The translations under genes were made by a program, and so were the position numbers. From Hyphomicrobiales bacterium (GTDB lineage Bacteria > Pseudomonadota > Alphaproteobacteria > Rhizobiales > Kaistiaceae): 42,311 bases of DNA. The stretch covers positions 1 to 42,311 of the forward strand of contig JAAEOR010000444.1 in the NCBI GenBank assembly GCA_024222895.1. The letters are read 5' to 3'. The notes under the pieces are model-generated. The model was not told the DNA's origin. It worked only from the letters and a program-made list of their open reading frames with translations, and did not search any database. Below, one piece after another: positions 7,147 through 15,538 of this stretch (positions are counted from its first letter, which is position 1; each line of letters starts with the position of its first letter).

Positions 7147-9276
7147 TCAGGCCGCACCCACTACCTTCAACGCGAATGCGGTGGCAAAGGCGGTCTCCTT
7201 CAGCCGGTCGAACCGGCCGGCCGCGCCGCCATGGCCGGCGTCCATATTGGTCTTCAGCAGAAGCGCGCGGTCACCGGTCCTGGTTGCCCGGAGCCTTGCC
7301 ACCCACTTGGCCGGCTCCCAATAGGTGACCCGTGGGTCGGTCAGCCCGGCAAGCGCCAGGATCGCGGGGTAGGGATGACGACCGACATTGTCATAGGGCG
7401 AGTAGGCGGCGATGGTCCGATAGTCGTCGGCACTGGTAATGGGATTGCCCCATTCCGGCCATTCCGGCGGTGTCAGGGGCAGCGTGTCGTCGAGCATCGT
7501 CGTCAGCACATCGACAAACGGCACCTCGGCAATCAGGCCGGCAAAGGCCTCCGGTGCTATGTTGGCGACGGCGCCGATCAGCAGACCCCCGGCCGAGCCA
7601 CCCCACCCGACAATCCTGTCAGGCGCTGCATAACTGTCTGCGACGAGGTGACGGGCGCAGGCGACAAAGTCGGTGAAGGTATTGGGCTTGTTGTCGCGCC
7701 GGCCATCCGAATACCAGTGGAATCCCTTGTCCTTGCCGCCACGGATGTGGGCGATGGCATAGACGAAGCCACGGTCGACCAGGGACAGTCGTGTGGTCGA
7801 GAATGAAGCCGGCATGGCAATGCCGTAAGCGCCGTAGCCGTAAAGCAGGCAGGGCGCACTACCATCGATGGGCATATCGCGGCGATAGAGCAACGAGATC
7901 GGCACCTCCGCCCCATCCGGCGCGGTCGCGAAGACGCGGCGCGTCACGTAAGCGTCGGGGTCGTGGCCCGAGGGGATTTCGTCTTCCTTGCGCAATACCC
8001 GGGAGCGGTCGCTCATATCATAGTCATAGACCCGACCGGGTGTCGTCATCGATGAATAGGTGAAACGCAGCGCCGTGGTATCGAACTCGAAGCCGGGCGC
8101 CATGCCGAGCGAATAAGCCTCTTCGTCAAAGGCGATCGCGTGCTCCGCCCTGTCGGCGATGTTGCGGATGACAATGCGGGGCAGCCCGCTCTCACGTTCC
8201 AGCCGGACGAGGTAATTCCTGAAGGCGGTTGCCGACAGGATCAGCCGGCCGAGCCGGTGGGGAACGAGGGTGGTCCAGTGGGTGCGGTCGGGTGTGGCGA
8301 CCGGCGCCGTCACGATCTTGAAGTCCTCGGCACCGCCGCTATTGGTCGTGATGAAGAACACGTCGCCGGCGTGGTCGATCGCGTATTTCTCCGCTGCCTT
8401 CCTTTCGGCAATCAGCCGCGGTTGATCGGTCGGGCGATCGGCACGCAGGACCCGTGACTCGGACGTTTCATGATCGTGGCTGTCGATGACGATGAAGGCG
8501 TCCGACTGGGTTTTGCCGACGCCGAGGAAGTAGCCGGGATTCGACTCCTCATAGACAAGCACGTCGAGGGTCGGATCGGAGCCGATCATGTGACGGAACA
8601 CCTTGGACGGCCGGTGGTTTTCGTCGACCCAGACGTAAAACAGCGTAAGCCCGTCGGCTGCCCAAACCGCACCGCCGGTCGTGTTGGCGATCCGTTCGTC
8701 GAGGTCCTCGCCGGACTCAATGTCGCGAATGCGAAGCTCGTAATACTCCGAACCCATTTCGTCGACGGCGTAGGCCAGCAATGCGTGGTCGGGGCTGTGC
8801 GCGGTCCCGCCCAGCTGAAAATAGGCCTTTCCTTCGGCCATCTTGTTGGCGTCGAGCAGGACCAATTCGTCGCTGCCGTTCCGGGCGGTCCGGACGATCA
8901 ACGGATGCTCGGCGCCATGGGTGTAGCGGATGCCATAGGCATACGGCCCATCCGGCGTCGGGACCGAAGAGTCGTCCTCCTTGATTCGTCCACGCATTTC
9001 GGTGAACAGCGCGTCTTTCAACCCTTCGGCGTCTGCCATCTCCCTCTCGGTGTAGGCGTTCTCAGCCTCGAGATGGGCGCGAATGTCGGCCGGAAGGGTC
9101 TCTGGCTCGCGCATAACCTGCTGCCAGTTGTCGGCTCTCAGCCATGCATAGTCGTCGGTTCGGGAAATCCCGTGGCGGGTGTCGGACACCGGCCGCCGCT
9201 CGGCGACCGGTGGCTTGATTGTCCCGCCGCTGCCTTCTCCGTCCAAGGCAGCCTGATCACGTCGTCTCATTGTCAT
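7147..9276 (-). CDS. ptrB: S9 family peptidase, oligopeptidase B-like (PtrB)
   Basis: Cytosolic serine peptidase of the prolyl oligopeptidase family, about 709 residues. The N-terminal half is the beta-propeller gate (starting near [14 protein letters not shown]), and the C-terminal half the alpha/beta-hydrolase. The nucleophile is in [10 protein letters not shown], the Asp in [14 protein letters not shown] and the His in MDAGHGG. The YGAYG and HIRGGKDKG motifs typical of oligopeptidase B are present. Members cut short peptides, usually after basic residues; that specificity is by family only. The start is uncertain: ATG 9276 is chosen, with GTG 9297 and ATG 9270 possible; all overlap the end of msrB, so the two are probably one transcript with coupled translation. 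Confidence 0.88.
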   Translation of the reverse strand: MTMRRRDQAALDGEGSGGTIKPPVAERRPVSDTRHGISRTDDYAWLRADNWQQVMREPETLPADIRAHLEAENAYTEREMADAEGLKDALFTEMRGRIKEDDSSVPTPDGPYAYGIRYTHGAEHPLIVRTARNGSDELVLLDANKMAEGKAYFQLGGTAHSPDHALLAYAVDEMGSEYYELRIRDIESGEDLDERIANTTGGAVWAADGLTLFYVWVDENHRPSKVFRHMIGSDPTLDVLVYEESNPGYFLGVGKTQSDAFIVIDSHDHETSESRVLRADRPTDQPRLIAERKAAEKYAIDHAGDVFFITTNSGGAEDFKIVTAPVATPDRTHWTTLVPHRLGRLILSATAFRNYLVRLERESGLPRIVIRNIADRAEHAIAFDEEAYSLGMAPGFEFDTTALRFTYSSMTTPGRVYDYDMSDRSRVLRKEDEIPSGHDPDAYVTRRVFATAPDGAEVPISLLYRRDMPIDGSAPCLLYGYGAYGIAMPASFSTTRLSLVDRGFVYAIAHIRGGKDKGFHWYSDGRRDNKPNTFTDFVACARHLVADSYAAPDRIVGWGGSAGGLLIGAVANIAPEAFAGLIAEVPFVDVLTTMLDDTLPLTPPEWPEWGNPITSADDYRTIAAYSPYDNVGRHPYPAILALAGLTDPRVTYWEPAKWVARLRATRTGDRALLLKTNMDAGHGGAAGRFDRLKETAFATAFALKVVGAA

Positions 9277-9682
9277 CAGGTTCCAGGTCCAGGGCACATC
9301 CGTTCATGCAATAGCGCAGGCCATTCGGTCCCGGCCCATCGGGAAAGACATGGCCGAGATGGGCCTCGCAGGCAGCACAGCGGACCTCGGTTCGGGTCAT
9401 CCCGTGCGACGGGTCCACCAGTTCGTCGACCATCTCGGCGCCGACCGGCGCAGTGAAACTCGGCCAGCCCGTCCCGGACTCGAACTTCTCCTCGGAGCGA
9501 AACAGCTGGGTACCGCAGGAAACGCACCGATACAGTCCGGCGCGCTTCTCATCGAGATGGGGGCCGGTTCCCGGTCGTTCGGTGCCGCCCTGGCGCGTGA
9601 CTCGGTACTGCTCCGGGGTTAGCGCCTGGCGCCACTCATCGTCGCTCTTGCGGATTTTGGTCGGTGGCGTGTTTCTTGTCAT
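9257..9682 (-). CDS. msrB: Peptide-methionine (R)-S-oxide reductase MsrB
   Basis: Reduces the R form of methionine sulfoxide in proteins, using thioredoxin; 141 residues, the usual single-domain size. Two zinc-binding CxxC pairs are seen (CVSCGTQLF and [12 protein letters not shown]), together with [10 protein letters not shown] and the catalytic cysteine in [15 protein letters not shown]. There is no signal peptide, so it is cytoplasmic. It is the upstream member of a two-gene minus-strand unit whose second gene is the oligopeptidase; repair of oxidised protein next to peptide degradation is a sensible pairing but not proof of joint function. Confidence 0.95.
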   Translation of the reverse strand: MTRNTPPTKIRKSDDEWRQALTPEQYRVTRQGGTERPGTGPHLDEKRAGLYRCVSCGTQLFRSEEKFESGTGWPSFTAPVGAEMVDELVDPSHGMTRTEVRCAACEAHLGHVFPDGPGPNGLRYCMNGCALDLEPDDNETT

Positions 9683-9853
9683 AGATGCAACCGATGATTT
9701 TGAGATTAGTCAGGGTTCAGGGCCGCAGTGGTCTGCAACGACGGCTCAATATGGTGTGCTGCCGGGGTAACCGCAATGACAAGGCCTTTGGCGTCCCGTC
9801 CGACAGCCGCTGTGGCAAAGACGCATGTCGGTTTCTGTTGATCACTGTGTCGG

Positions 9854-9873
9854 GCCGGGTAATGTGACCCGGC
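9854..9873 (+). promoter_or_regulatory. Hairpin in the leader of the Mrp operon
   Basis: A 7-bp perfect GC-rich stem (GCCGGGT with ACCCGGC, loop AATGTG) ends 25 bases before the mnhE start. It is in the only intergenic stretch that can hold the promoter of this operon (9683-9898), which also separates it from divergent msrB. It could be a leader hairpin or a protein-binding palindrome; sequence does not decide. Confidence 0.4.
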
Positions 9874-9898
9874 AAAACAAGGGGCTCCATCAGCCGAC

Positions 9899-10378
9899 AT
9901 GCGTACCGCCAGTCTAGCCGTATCACTGTTTGTCTTCTGGCTGCTGCTTTCCGGGCACTACACCACCTGGTTCATCGGCGTCGGACTGGCGACGGCTGTT
10001 TTGGTCGCGGTGTTCGGGCGATCCTTTGGCTATGCCGATGAAGAGGGCCACCCGGCGGAATTGATCCTTCCTGGGCTTCTCTATTGGCCATGGCTGACCG
10101 TTGAAATCGTCAAGTCGACCCTCAATGTGGCCCGGATCATCATCACGCCGTCCCTGCCAATATCACCGGGACTCATCGCCGTTCGGCCGACCCAGAAATC
10201 GGCCGTTGGCCTGGTCACCTACGCTAACTCAATCACCCTGACGCCTGCGACCATCACCGCGCGGGTTGATCGGGACGAGCCGCGATTTGTTGTTCACGCC
10301 CTGACCGCGGCGAGCGCCGCAGACGTTCGATCCGGCGATATGGATCGTCATGTGACGTCTTTCGAAGGCAAGAGCTGA
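9899..10378 (+). CDS. mnhE: Na+/H+ antiporter subunit MnhE (MrpE)
   Basis: Membrane subunit of the Mrp cation/proton antiporter, 159 residues (family about 160). It has two N-terminal hydrophobic segments (SLAVSLFVFWLLLSG and WFIGVGLATAVLVAVFG), then the characteristic cytoplasmic part with LLYWPWLTVEIVKSTLNVAR and YANSITLTPATITARVD. It opens a run of ten overlapping or nearly abutting genes. The stop overlaps the mnhF start (TGATG). MrpE is needed for assembly and full activity of the complex rather than for ion movement itself. Confidence 0.9.
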   Translation: MRTASLAVSLFVFWLLLSGHYTTWFIGVGLATAVLVAVFGRSFGYADEEGHPAELILPGLLYWPWLTVEIVKSTLNVARIIITPSLPISPGLIAVRPTQKSAVGLVTYANSITLTPATITARVDRDEPRFVVHALTAASAADVRSGDMDRHVTSFEGKS

Positions 10379-10662
10379 TGCTGGCAGCGGGCATGATCGG
10401 GGCATTGGTCGCCCTGACCCTGATGCTGGTGCGGGCCCTCAAGGGGCCGACCATTTTCGACCGACTGATGGCCGCCAATTCGATCGGGAACGCCGCGATC
10501 GTCATCCTGGCATTGTTTGGTTTTCTGACCGGACGTCCGGATTTCCTCGATATCGCCATCACTTATGCGCTGCTCAACATCATCGGTGTCTTCGCCGTGT
10601 TGAAATTCTTCCGCTACGGACCGCTCGGATATGGTGGCGAGGAAGGGGAGGATGTCGAGTGA
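10378..10662 (+). CDS. mnhF: Na+/H+ antiporter subunit MnhF (MrpF)
   Basis: Small membrane subunit of 94 residues with three hydrophobic helices, the normal MrpF layout. The motif LKGPTIFDRLMAANSIGNAA in the first loop is diagnostic, followed by RPDFLDIAITYALLNIIG. The polar end is acidic (GYGGEEGEDVE). It overlaps both neighbours: its ATG lies in the mnhE stop, and the GTG of mnhG overlaps its stop (GTGA). Confidence 0.92.
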   Translation: MLAAGMIGALVALTLMLVRALKGPTIFDRLMAANSIGNAAIVILALFGFLTGRPDFLDIAITYALLNIIGVFAVLKFFRYGPLGYGGEEGEDVE

Positions 10663-11024
10663 CGGCCGAGGTTCTCACCTGGATTGGTGGCGTCCTGGTT
10701 GTCATTGGAGCCGTGCTCATGGCGATTGGTGCACTGGGGCTCGTGCGCATGCCCGATGTGTTCACGCGGATGCACGCCGCCTCGGTAACCGACACCCTGG
10801 GGGTCGCCCTGGTGCTGATCGGCCTCGTCTTTTTCGCCGGCTGGTCGCTGGTAAGCGTCAAGCTGATCCTCTTGACCCTTTTCATCGCATTGACCAGCCC
10901 GACTGCGACTCATGCGGTGGCCCGCGCTGCGTTGCATGCCGGCATCAAGCCGCGCGACCACTCCGACGAGACCATCGAGGATGTCGACCCGCAGATTGAG
11001 GAGGGCGAACAATCGAAGCCCTGA
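10659..11024 (+). CDS. mnhG: Na+/H+ antiporter subunit MnhG (MrpG)
   Basis: Membrane subunit of 121 residues with three helices. The diagnostic stretch is LGLVRMPDVFTRMHAASVTD followed by LGVALVLIGLVFF, and the end of the membrane part is ALTSPTATHAVARAALHAG. A charged cytoplasmic tail (DHSDETIEDVDPQIEEGEQ) follows. The start is GTG at 10659, overlapping the mnhF stop. A ribosome-binding sequence for the next gene (GAGGAGG at 10998-11004) lies inside its 3' end. Confidence 0.92.
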   Translation: MTAEVLTWIGGVLVVIGAVLMAIGALGLVRMPDVFTRMHAASVTDTLGVALVLIGLVFFAGWSLVSVKLILLTLFIALTSPTATHAVARAALHAGIKPRDHSDETIEDVDPQIEEGEQSKP

Positions 11025-11035
11025 TCAACTTCGTC

Positions 11036-11539
11036 TTGCTGACGATGCTGGCGGTGATCACCATCGGCATCGTGCGGGTGCGCAACCTTTTCGCGGTTGT
11101 CATTCTCACGACGATCTACAGCTTCCTGATGGCAAGTGTCATGATTGTGCTCGACGCCGTCGATGTCGCGCTCACCGAGGCGTCCGTCGGCGCCGGCATC
11201 GGTACGGTGCTCCTGCTCGGAACCCTTTATCTGACCAAGACCGAGGAAGCCCGACCGGTGCACACGGTCTTCCTGCCGTTGTTTGTGGCTGTTGTCACAG
11301 CCGGCGTTTTGATCTGGGGTGTGACCGCCACGCCGCCCTTCGGCGCCGCCGATACTCCGGTGCAGCTCGCTGGACCCGACTATATGAGCCGTTCGCTCAG
11401 CGAAACCGGCATTTACAATGTCGTCTCGGCAGTGCTCGGAAGCTATCGCGGTCTGGATACCTTGGGCGAAACCGTGGTGGTCTTCACGGCCGGCATCGCA
11501 ATTCTGATGCTGCTCAAACGCGCTCGACCGGAAGACTAG
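11036..11539 (+). CDS. Mrp antiporter subunit with MbhD (DUF4040) and MbhE-like regions
   Basis: A free protein that corresponds to the C-terminal part of MrpA in standard Mrp operons: an MbhD/DUF4040 region (IVRVRNLFAVVILTTIYSFL, VGAGIGTVLLLGTLYLTK) followed by an MbhE-like part (SETGIYNVVSAVLGSYRGLD, LGETVVVFTAGIAILMLL). About 167 residues are counted from TTG at 11036. That start cuts into the first helix and sits about 30 bases from the ribosome site. The frame upstream reads IEALINFVL from an ATC codon at 11012, seven bases behind GAGGAGG, matching the (M)EALxN beginning I expect for this family. The true start is therefore probably ATC 11012. Confidence 0.85.
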   Translation: MLTMLAVITIGIVRVRNLFAVVILTTIYSFLMASVMIVLDAVDVALTEASVGAGIGTVLLLGTLYLTKTEEARPVHTVFLPLFVAVVTAGVLIWGVTATPPFGAADTPVQLAGPDYMSRSLSETGIYNVVSAVLGSYRGLDTLGETVVVFTAGIAILMLLKRARPED

Positions 11540-11553
11540 GAGGAAACGCGCCG

Positions 11554-11973
11554 ATGCGCATGGATGTCATCCTCCGGGTCGTTACCAAGCTCATCCTGCC
11601 GTTTGTGCTGGTGTTCGCGCTCTACGTTCAGTTCCACGCCGACTACAGCGCCGGCGGCGGTTTCCAGGCCGGCGTCATCGCTGCTGCCGGGATCATCCTC
11701 TACGCGCTGATCTACGGGCTCAACGCCGCCATGCGGCTCGTTCGGCCGAGCGTGGTTGAAGCGATGGTCCCCCTCGGTGTTCTGATCTTCGCAAGCGTCG
11801 GCGTTGCCGGTTGGCTGACCGGCCTCAACTATCTCGATTACTCGAACCTGTCCCATGACCAGGTCCATGGACAGGAATGGGGTGTGTTCTTCGTCGAGGT
11901 TGGCGTATTCGTCACGGTCAGTTCGACAATGGTGGCGATATTCTACGCTTTTGCCGGGCGAGGGCGGCGATGA
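11554..11973 (+). CDS. mnhB: Na+/H+ antiporter subunit MnhB (MrpB)
   Basis: Membrane subunit of 139 residues with four helices. Diagnostic features are LILPFVLVFALYVQFHAD followed by YSAGGGFQAGVIAAAG, then WGVFFVEVGVFVTVSSTMV. ATG 11554 follows AGGAGG at 11538-11543, which overlaps the end of the previous gene; ATG 11560 is an alternative. The stop overlaps the mnhC start as ATGA. Confidence 0.92.
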   Translation: MRMDVILRVVTKLILPFVLVFALYVQFHADYSAGGGFQAGVIAAAGIILYALIYGLNAAMRLVRPSVVEAMVPLGVLIFASVGVAGWLTGLNYLDYSNLSHDQVHGQEWGVFFVEVGVFVTVSSTMVAIFYAFAGRGRR

Positions 11974-12347
11974 ACGAAATCGTCGATCTCGCGGGCCGCC
12001 TCGTCGCCCACTACAATCAGTGGATCACCGTCTTTCTGATGGTGTCCGGCCTCTACATCGTTATTGCCCGCGGCAACATGGTGAAGAAGCTGGTTGGTTT
12101 GTCGCTGTTCCAGACATCGGTCTACCTTCTCTATATTTCGGCTGGCAAAATTCTCGGCGGAACCCCTCCGATCATTGATCCGAACTTCACCGTTTACACG
12201 CACCCGCTTCCCCATGTGCTGATCCTCACGGCAATCGTGGTCGGAATCGCGACCCTGGCTCTTGGACTGGCGCTGGTCGTCCGCATCAACGAGGCTTATG
12301 GGACGATCGAGGAAGACGAAATTTTCGAGAAGGAAGACGATCACTGA
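11970..12347 (+). CDS. mnhC: Na+/H+ antiporter subunit MnhC (MrpC, NuoK-like)
   Basis: Membrane subunit of 125 residues, related to NuoK of complex I. It has three helices with the family stretch YIVIARGNMVKKLVGLSLFQ in the first loop and LTAIVVGIATLALGLALVV in the third helix, and an acidic C-terminus (EEDEIFEKEDD). It starts in the mnhB stop, and its own stop overlaps mnhD by one base. Confidence 0.92.
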   Translation: MNEIVDLAGRLVAHYNQWITVFLMVSGLYIVIARGNMVKKLVGLSLFQTSVYLLYISAGKILGGTPPIIDPNFTVYTHPLPHVLILTAIVVGIATLALGLALVVRINEAYGTIEEDEIFEKEDDH

Positions 12348-13825
12348 TGGGCGAGCATCTGCCCGCCCTGCAGGTGATGTTGCCGCTCTTCGGGGCGCTG
12401 CTCGCCGCTTTGGTGCGCCGGCCCGGGCCGGCCTGGGTTGTTACCGTTGTTGTCAGTTTTGCCATGCCCGTCATCTCCGCGCTCTTGTTGCTGCGGGTGC
12501 TCGACGAGGGCGTCGTGTCCTATCATCTCGGCGGCTGGGATCCGTCGATCGGCATCGAGTACCGGATCGACGTCGTCAATGCGCTGGTTCTACTGCTCGT
12601 TTCGATGGTTTCCGGCGTTATCGCGCCATTTGCGCGGTTGAGTGTGCTGTCCGAGATACCCGAGGATCGTGTCGCCTGGTTCTATTCAATGTACCTGACC
12701 GCGCTGGCCGGCCTGCTCGGGATCACGATCACCGGAGACGCCTTCAACGCGTTTGTTTTCCTCGAGATTTCGTCGCTCTCCAGCTATGCGATGATTGCCA
12801 TGGGGCGCGACAGGCGGGCGCTGGTTGCCGCCTATCAGTATCTGATCATGGGAACGATTGGCGCATCGTTTTATGTCATTGGCGTCGGCTTGCTCTACAT
12901 GATGACCGGGACGCTCAATATCGCGCTGATCGCGGAGCGGATCATCGCGGTCGAGTCGGCTCGGCCGGTGCTGGTCGCCCTGGCCTTCATCGTGGTGGGA
13001 ATCAGTCTCAAGCTGGCGCTGTTCCCGCTCCACGTCTGGCTGCCAAACGCCTATGCTTATGCTCCTTCCTTTGCGACTGTGTTTTTGGCTGCGACGGCCA
13101 CCAAGGTCGCGATTTATCTGTTTGCCCGCTTCATCTTCTCGGTATTCGGCGCCGGCTTCGTCTTCTCGGAGCTGCCGGTAACGCCAATCCTAATCGCGCT
13201 GTCAGTCGCGGCAATCTTCGGGGCTTCGGCGGTTGCGATCTTCCAATCCAATTTGAAGCGTATGTTCGCCTATTCGTCGGTTGGTCAGGTCGGCTACATC
13301 ACCCTTGGTCTGGCGTTGGCGAGCGTGAACGGGTTGACCGGTGGCTTCGTGCACTTGCTCAACCACGCCATGGTGAAGGCAGCGATCTTCATTGGGCTCG
13401 GCGCGGCCTTTTTCCGTGTGAGCAGCGTCGTGGCGGACGATGTCGCCGGAATCGGTCGACGTATGCCGCTGACAATGGCAGCCGTCGCCATTGCTTGCTT
13501 TAGCCTGATCGGCGTTCCCGGAACTGCCGGGTTCATCTCAAAGTGGTTTCTGATCGTTGCCTCGCTGGAAGCCGGTTGGTGGTGGCTCGGCTTCCTGATT
13601 GTGCTGTCGTCGATGCTCACGGTTGTCTATGTCGGCCGGCTGATCGAGGTCGCATGGTTTCGTGAGCCCGCCGGCCCGGTCGCCGAGGCCGAGGAGGCAC
13701 CGATTGAGATGCTGGTGCCTTTGTGGATTCTGGCGCTGGCCACCATCTATTTCGGCATCGATACCGAACTGACGGCCGGGTTGTCGGAACAGGCCGCCGA
13801 CGTACTCCTCGGGGTGTTGCGATGA
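12347..13825 (+). CDS. mnhD: Na+/H+ antiporter subunit MnhD-like protein 1 (NuoM/N-like)
   Basis: Large antiporter-type membrane subunit, 492 residues with about 14 helices and a Proton_antipo_M domain. The conserved membrane Glu is in FVFLEISSLSSYAMIAMG and the helix-7 Lys in VGISLKLALFPLHVWLPNAY; LKRMFAYSSVGQVGYITLG and LLNHAMVKAAIFIGLG are further family marks. These residues support proton movement. It is the first of three such subunits in the operon. Stop and next start overlap as ATGA. Confidence 0.9.
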   Translation: MGEHLPALQVMLPLFGALLAALVRRPGPAWVVTVVVSFAMPVISALLLLRVLDEGVVSYHLGGWDPSIGIEYRIDVVNALVLLLVSMVSGVIAPFARLSVLSEIPEDRVAWFYSMYLTALAGLLGITITGDAFNAFVFLEISSLSSYAMIAMGRDRRALVAAYQYLIMGTIGASFYVIGVGLLYMMTGTLNIALIAERIIAVESARPVLVALAFIVVGISLKLALFPLHVWLPNAYAYAPSFATVFLAATATKVAIYLFARFIFSVFGAGFVFSELPVTPILIALSVAAIFGASAVAIFQSNLKRMFAYSSVGQVGYITLGLALASVNGLTGGFVHLLNHAMVKAAIFIGLGAAFFRVSSVVADDVAGIGRRMPLTMAAVAIACFSLIGVPGTAGFISKWFLIVASLEAGWWWLGFLIVLSSMLTVVYVGRLIEVAWFREPAGPVAEAEEAPIEMLVPLWILALATIYFGIDTELTAGLSEQAADVLLGVLR

Positions 13826-15297
13826 CCCCTGAGACAATGATTGCGTTGACGATGATCATGCCAGCGGCCGTCGCGCTGCTGCTCCCGGCGTTCGACGCGC
13901 GTCGGAACATTCGGGAGGGAGTGACGCTTCTGGGAGCCGTGCTCCTGTTTGCGGTTGTCCTGCAGCTGCTGCCGGAGGTCCTTGCCGGAAACCGCCCGGC
14001 GTTGGAGGTCTGGACCGTTGTTCCGGGGCTGACGATCGCGTTTTCGGTTGAGCCGTTGGGCATGCTGTTTGCATTGATCGCCTCGGGCTTGTGGATAGCC
14101 AACTCGGTCTATTCGATAGGCTACATGCGGGCGGAGCAGGCGCCGCGGCAGACCGTGTTTTATGTCTGTTTCGCGATTGCGATCGCCTCAACCATGGGGA
14201 TTGCGCTCGCCGGGAACCTGTTCACGCTGTTCCTGTTCTACGAACTCCTGACAGTGTCGACATACCCCCTGGTCACCCACCGGGGGACCGAGCAAGCCCG
14301 CAACGCCGGGCGGCTCTATCTGATGATGTTGCTCGGCGCGTCCACGGTTCTGCTGCTGCCGGCCGTCGCCTGGACATGGGTTGCGACCGGAACACTGGAT
14401 TTTGTCATCGGCGGTACGCTGTCCGGAGCGGTCAGCGACGCCGCGCTCGGCATAATGCTAGCTTTGTTCGTCTTCGGCACGGCAAAGGCTGCGGTGATGC
14501 CTCTGCACTTCTGGTTGCCCGCTGCCATGGTCGCGCCGACCCCGGTTTCGGCGCTCCTTCATGCGGTCGCGGTGGTCAAGGCCGGCGTGTTCACCATCCT
14601 CAAGGTGATCATTTACATCTTCGGCGTCGAGACCCTGGCTGAGGCGGGCACCGGTGATTGGCTGCTCTATGTGGCCGGCGTCACCGTCATCGTCGCATCG
14701 GTGATCGCATTGCAGCAGGACAATCTGAAACGGCGGTTGGCGTTCTCGACCATCAGCCAACTCTCCTACGTCATCCTGGGTGCGGCCCTGTTTACGCCCG
14801 TGGCTATTCTCGGCGCTACCCTGCACATCGCCGCGCACGCCGTTTCCAAGATCACCCTGTTCTTCGCCGCCGGCTCCGTCCATATCGGTGCCCATGTCGA
14901 CAACATCAGCGAAATGAACGGGGTCGGCCGCAGGATGCCGTGGACCATGGGTGCCTTCTCGATTGGCTCACTGTCGATGATTGGCGTGCCGCCGACCGCC
15001 GGCTTCCTCGGCAAATGGTTCATCCTTGTCGCCGCGATTACCGTTGAGCAGTGGTTCGCGGTCGGGGTGATCATTGTCTCAACTCTGCTCAACGCCGGGT
15101 ACTTTCTGCCGATCGTCTATCGCGCTTTTCGGGGCAGCGGCGTCAAGGCCAGCGTCAAGGAAGCGCCCTGGCCGATCGTCGTGTCGCTGGTGGTAACAGC
15201 CCTTCTGACCATTGGTTTGTTCCTAGTCCCCAACGTACCCTATGACCTTGCGACCTTGCTCACAGCGGATCTGTCGGCCGATGTCCCCATCGAATAA
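13822..15297 (+). CDS. Na+/H+ antiporter MnhD/NuoL-like protein 2
   Basis: Second antiporter-type subunit, 491 residues, about 14 helices. It has the most canonical set of residues of the three: Glu in LFLFYELLTVSTYPLVTH, Lys in FGTAKAAVMPLHFWLP, then TPVSALLHAVAVVKAGVFTI and LKRRLAFSTISQLSYVILG. It resembles the N-terminal NuoL-like half of MrpA or the extra D subunit of split Mrp clusters. ATG 13822 overlaps the previous stop. It overlaps the start of the following small gene by 17 bases. Confidence 0.88.
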   Translation: MTPETMIALTMIMPAAVALLLPAFDARRNIREGVTLLGAVLLFAVVLQLLPEVLAGNRPALEVWTVVPGLTIAFSVEPLGMLFALIASGLWIANSVYSIGYMRAEQAPRQTVFYVCFAIAIASTMGIALAGNLFTLFLFYELLTVSTYPLVTHRGTEQARNAGRLYLMMLLGASTVLLLPAVAWTWVATGTLDFVIGGTLSGAVSDAALGIMLALFVFGTAKAAVMPLHFWLPAAMVAPTPVSALLHAVAVVKAGVFTILKVIIYIFGVETLAEAGTGDWLLYVAGVTVIVASVIALQQDNLKRRLAFSTISQLSYVILGAALFTPVAILGATLHIAAHAVSKITLFFAAGSVHIGAHVDNISEMNGVGRRMPWTMGAFSIGSLSMIGVPPTAGFLGKWFILVAAITVEQWFAVGVIIVSTLLNAGYFLPIVYRAFRGSGVKASVKEAPWPIVVSLVVTALLTIGLFLVPNVPYDLATLLTADLSADVPIE

Positions 15298-15538
15298 CCA
15301 AGACGACAACTGGCTCATCCGGCCGTCAACGATCCGGCTTCTTTGGATCGTCTTCGTCGCCGTCCTGGCAGCGACGGTTCTTGCCGACTTTTTTATCGAA
15401 CACAAAGGCAAGTTCGGCATCGACGGGACGATCGGTTTCTACGCCTGGTATGGGTTCCTGAGTTGTGTCGTCCTGGTCGTCGGCGCCAAGGCGCTGGGTG
15501 TCCTCCTCAAGCGGAAGGACACCTACTATGACGACTAG
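15281..15538 (+). CDS. Small two-helix membrane protein of the Mrp operon
   Basis: An 85-residue protein with a polar N-terminus, a first hydrophobic segment (LLWIVFVAVLAATVLADFF), a loop HKGKFGIDGTIGFYAWYGF and a second segment SCVVLVVGAKALGVLLK, ending in a charged DTYYDD. No named domain is recognised. Proteins of this look occur near cation/proton antiporter genes as far as I recall, but I know of no assigned function. It overlaps both neighbours (17 and 11 bases), so it is surely expressed with them and is probably an accessory or assembly subunit. ATG 15281 is chosen since an upstream ATG at 15242 would lie deep in the previous gene. Confidence 0.8.
   Translation: MSPSNNQDDNWLIRPSTIRLLWIVFVAVLAATVLADFFIEHKGKFGIDGTIGFYAWYGFLSCVVLVVGAKALGVLLKRKDTYYDD

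Noticed and set aside
12262-13503. 413-residue plus-strand open frame
   Set aside because: Out-of-frame shadow of the first MnhD-like gene.
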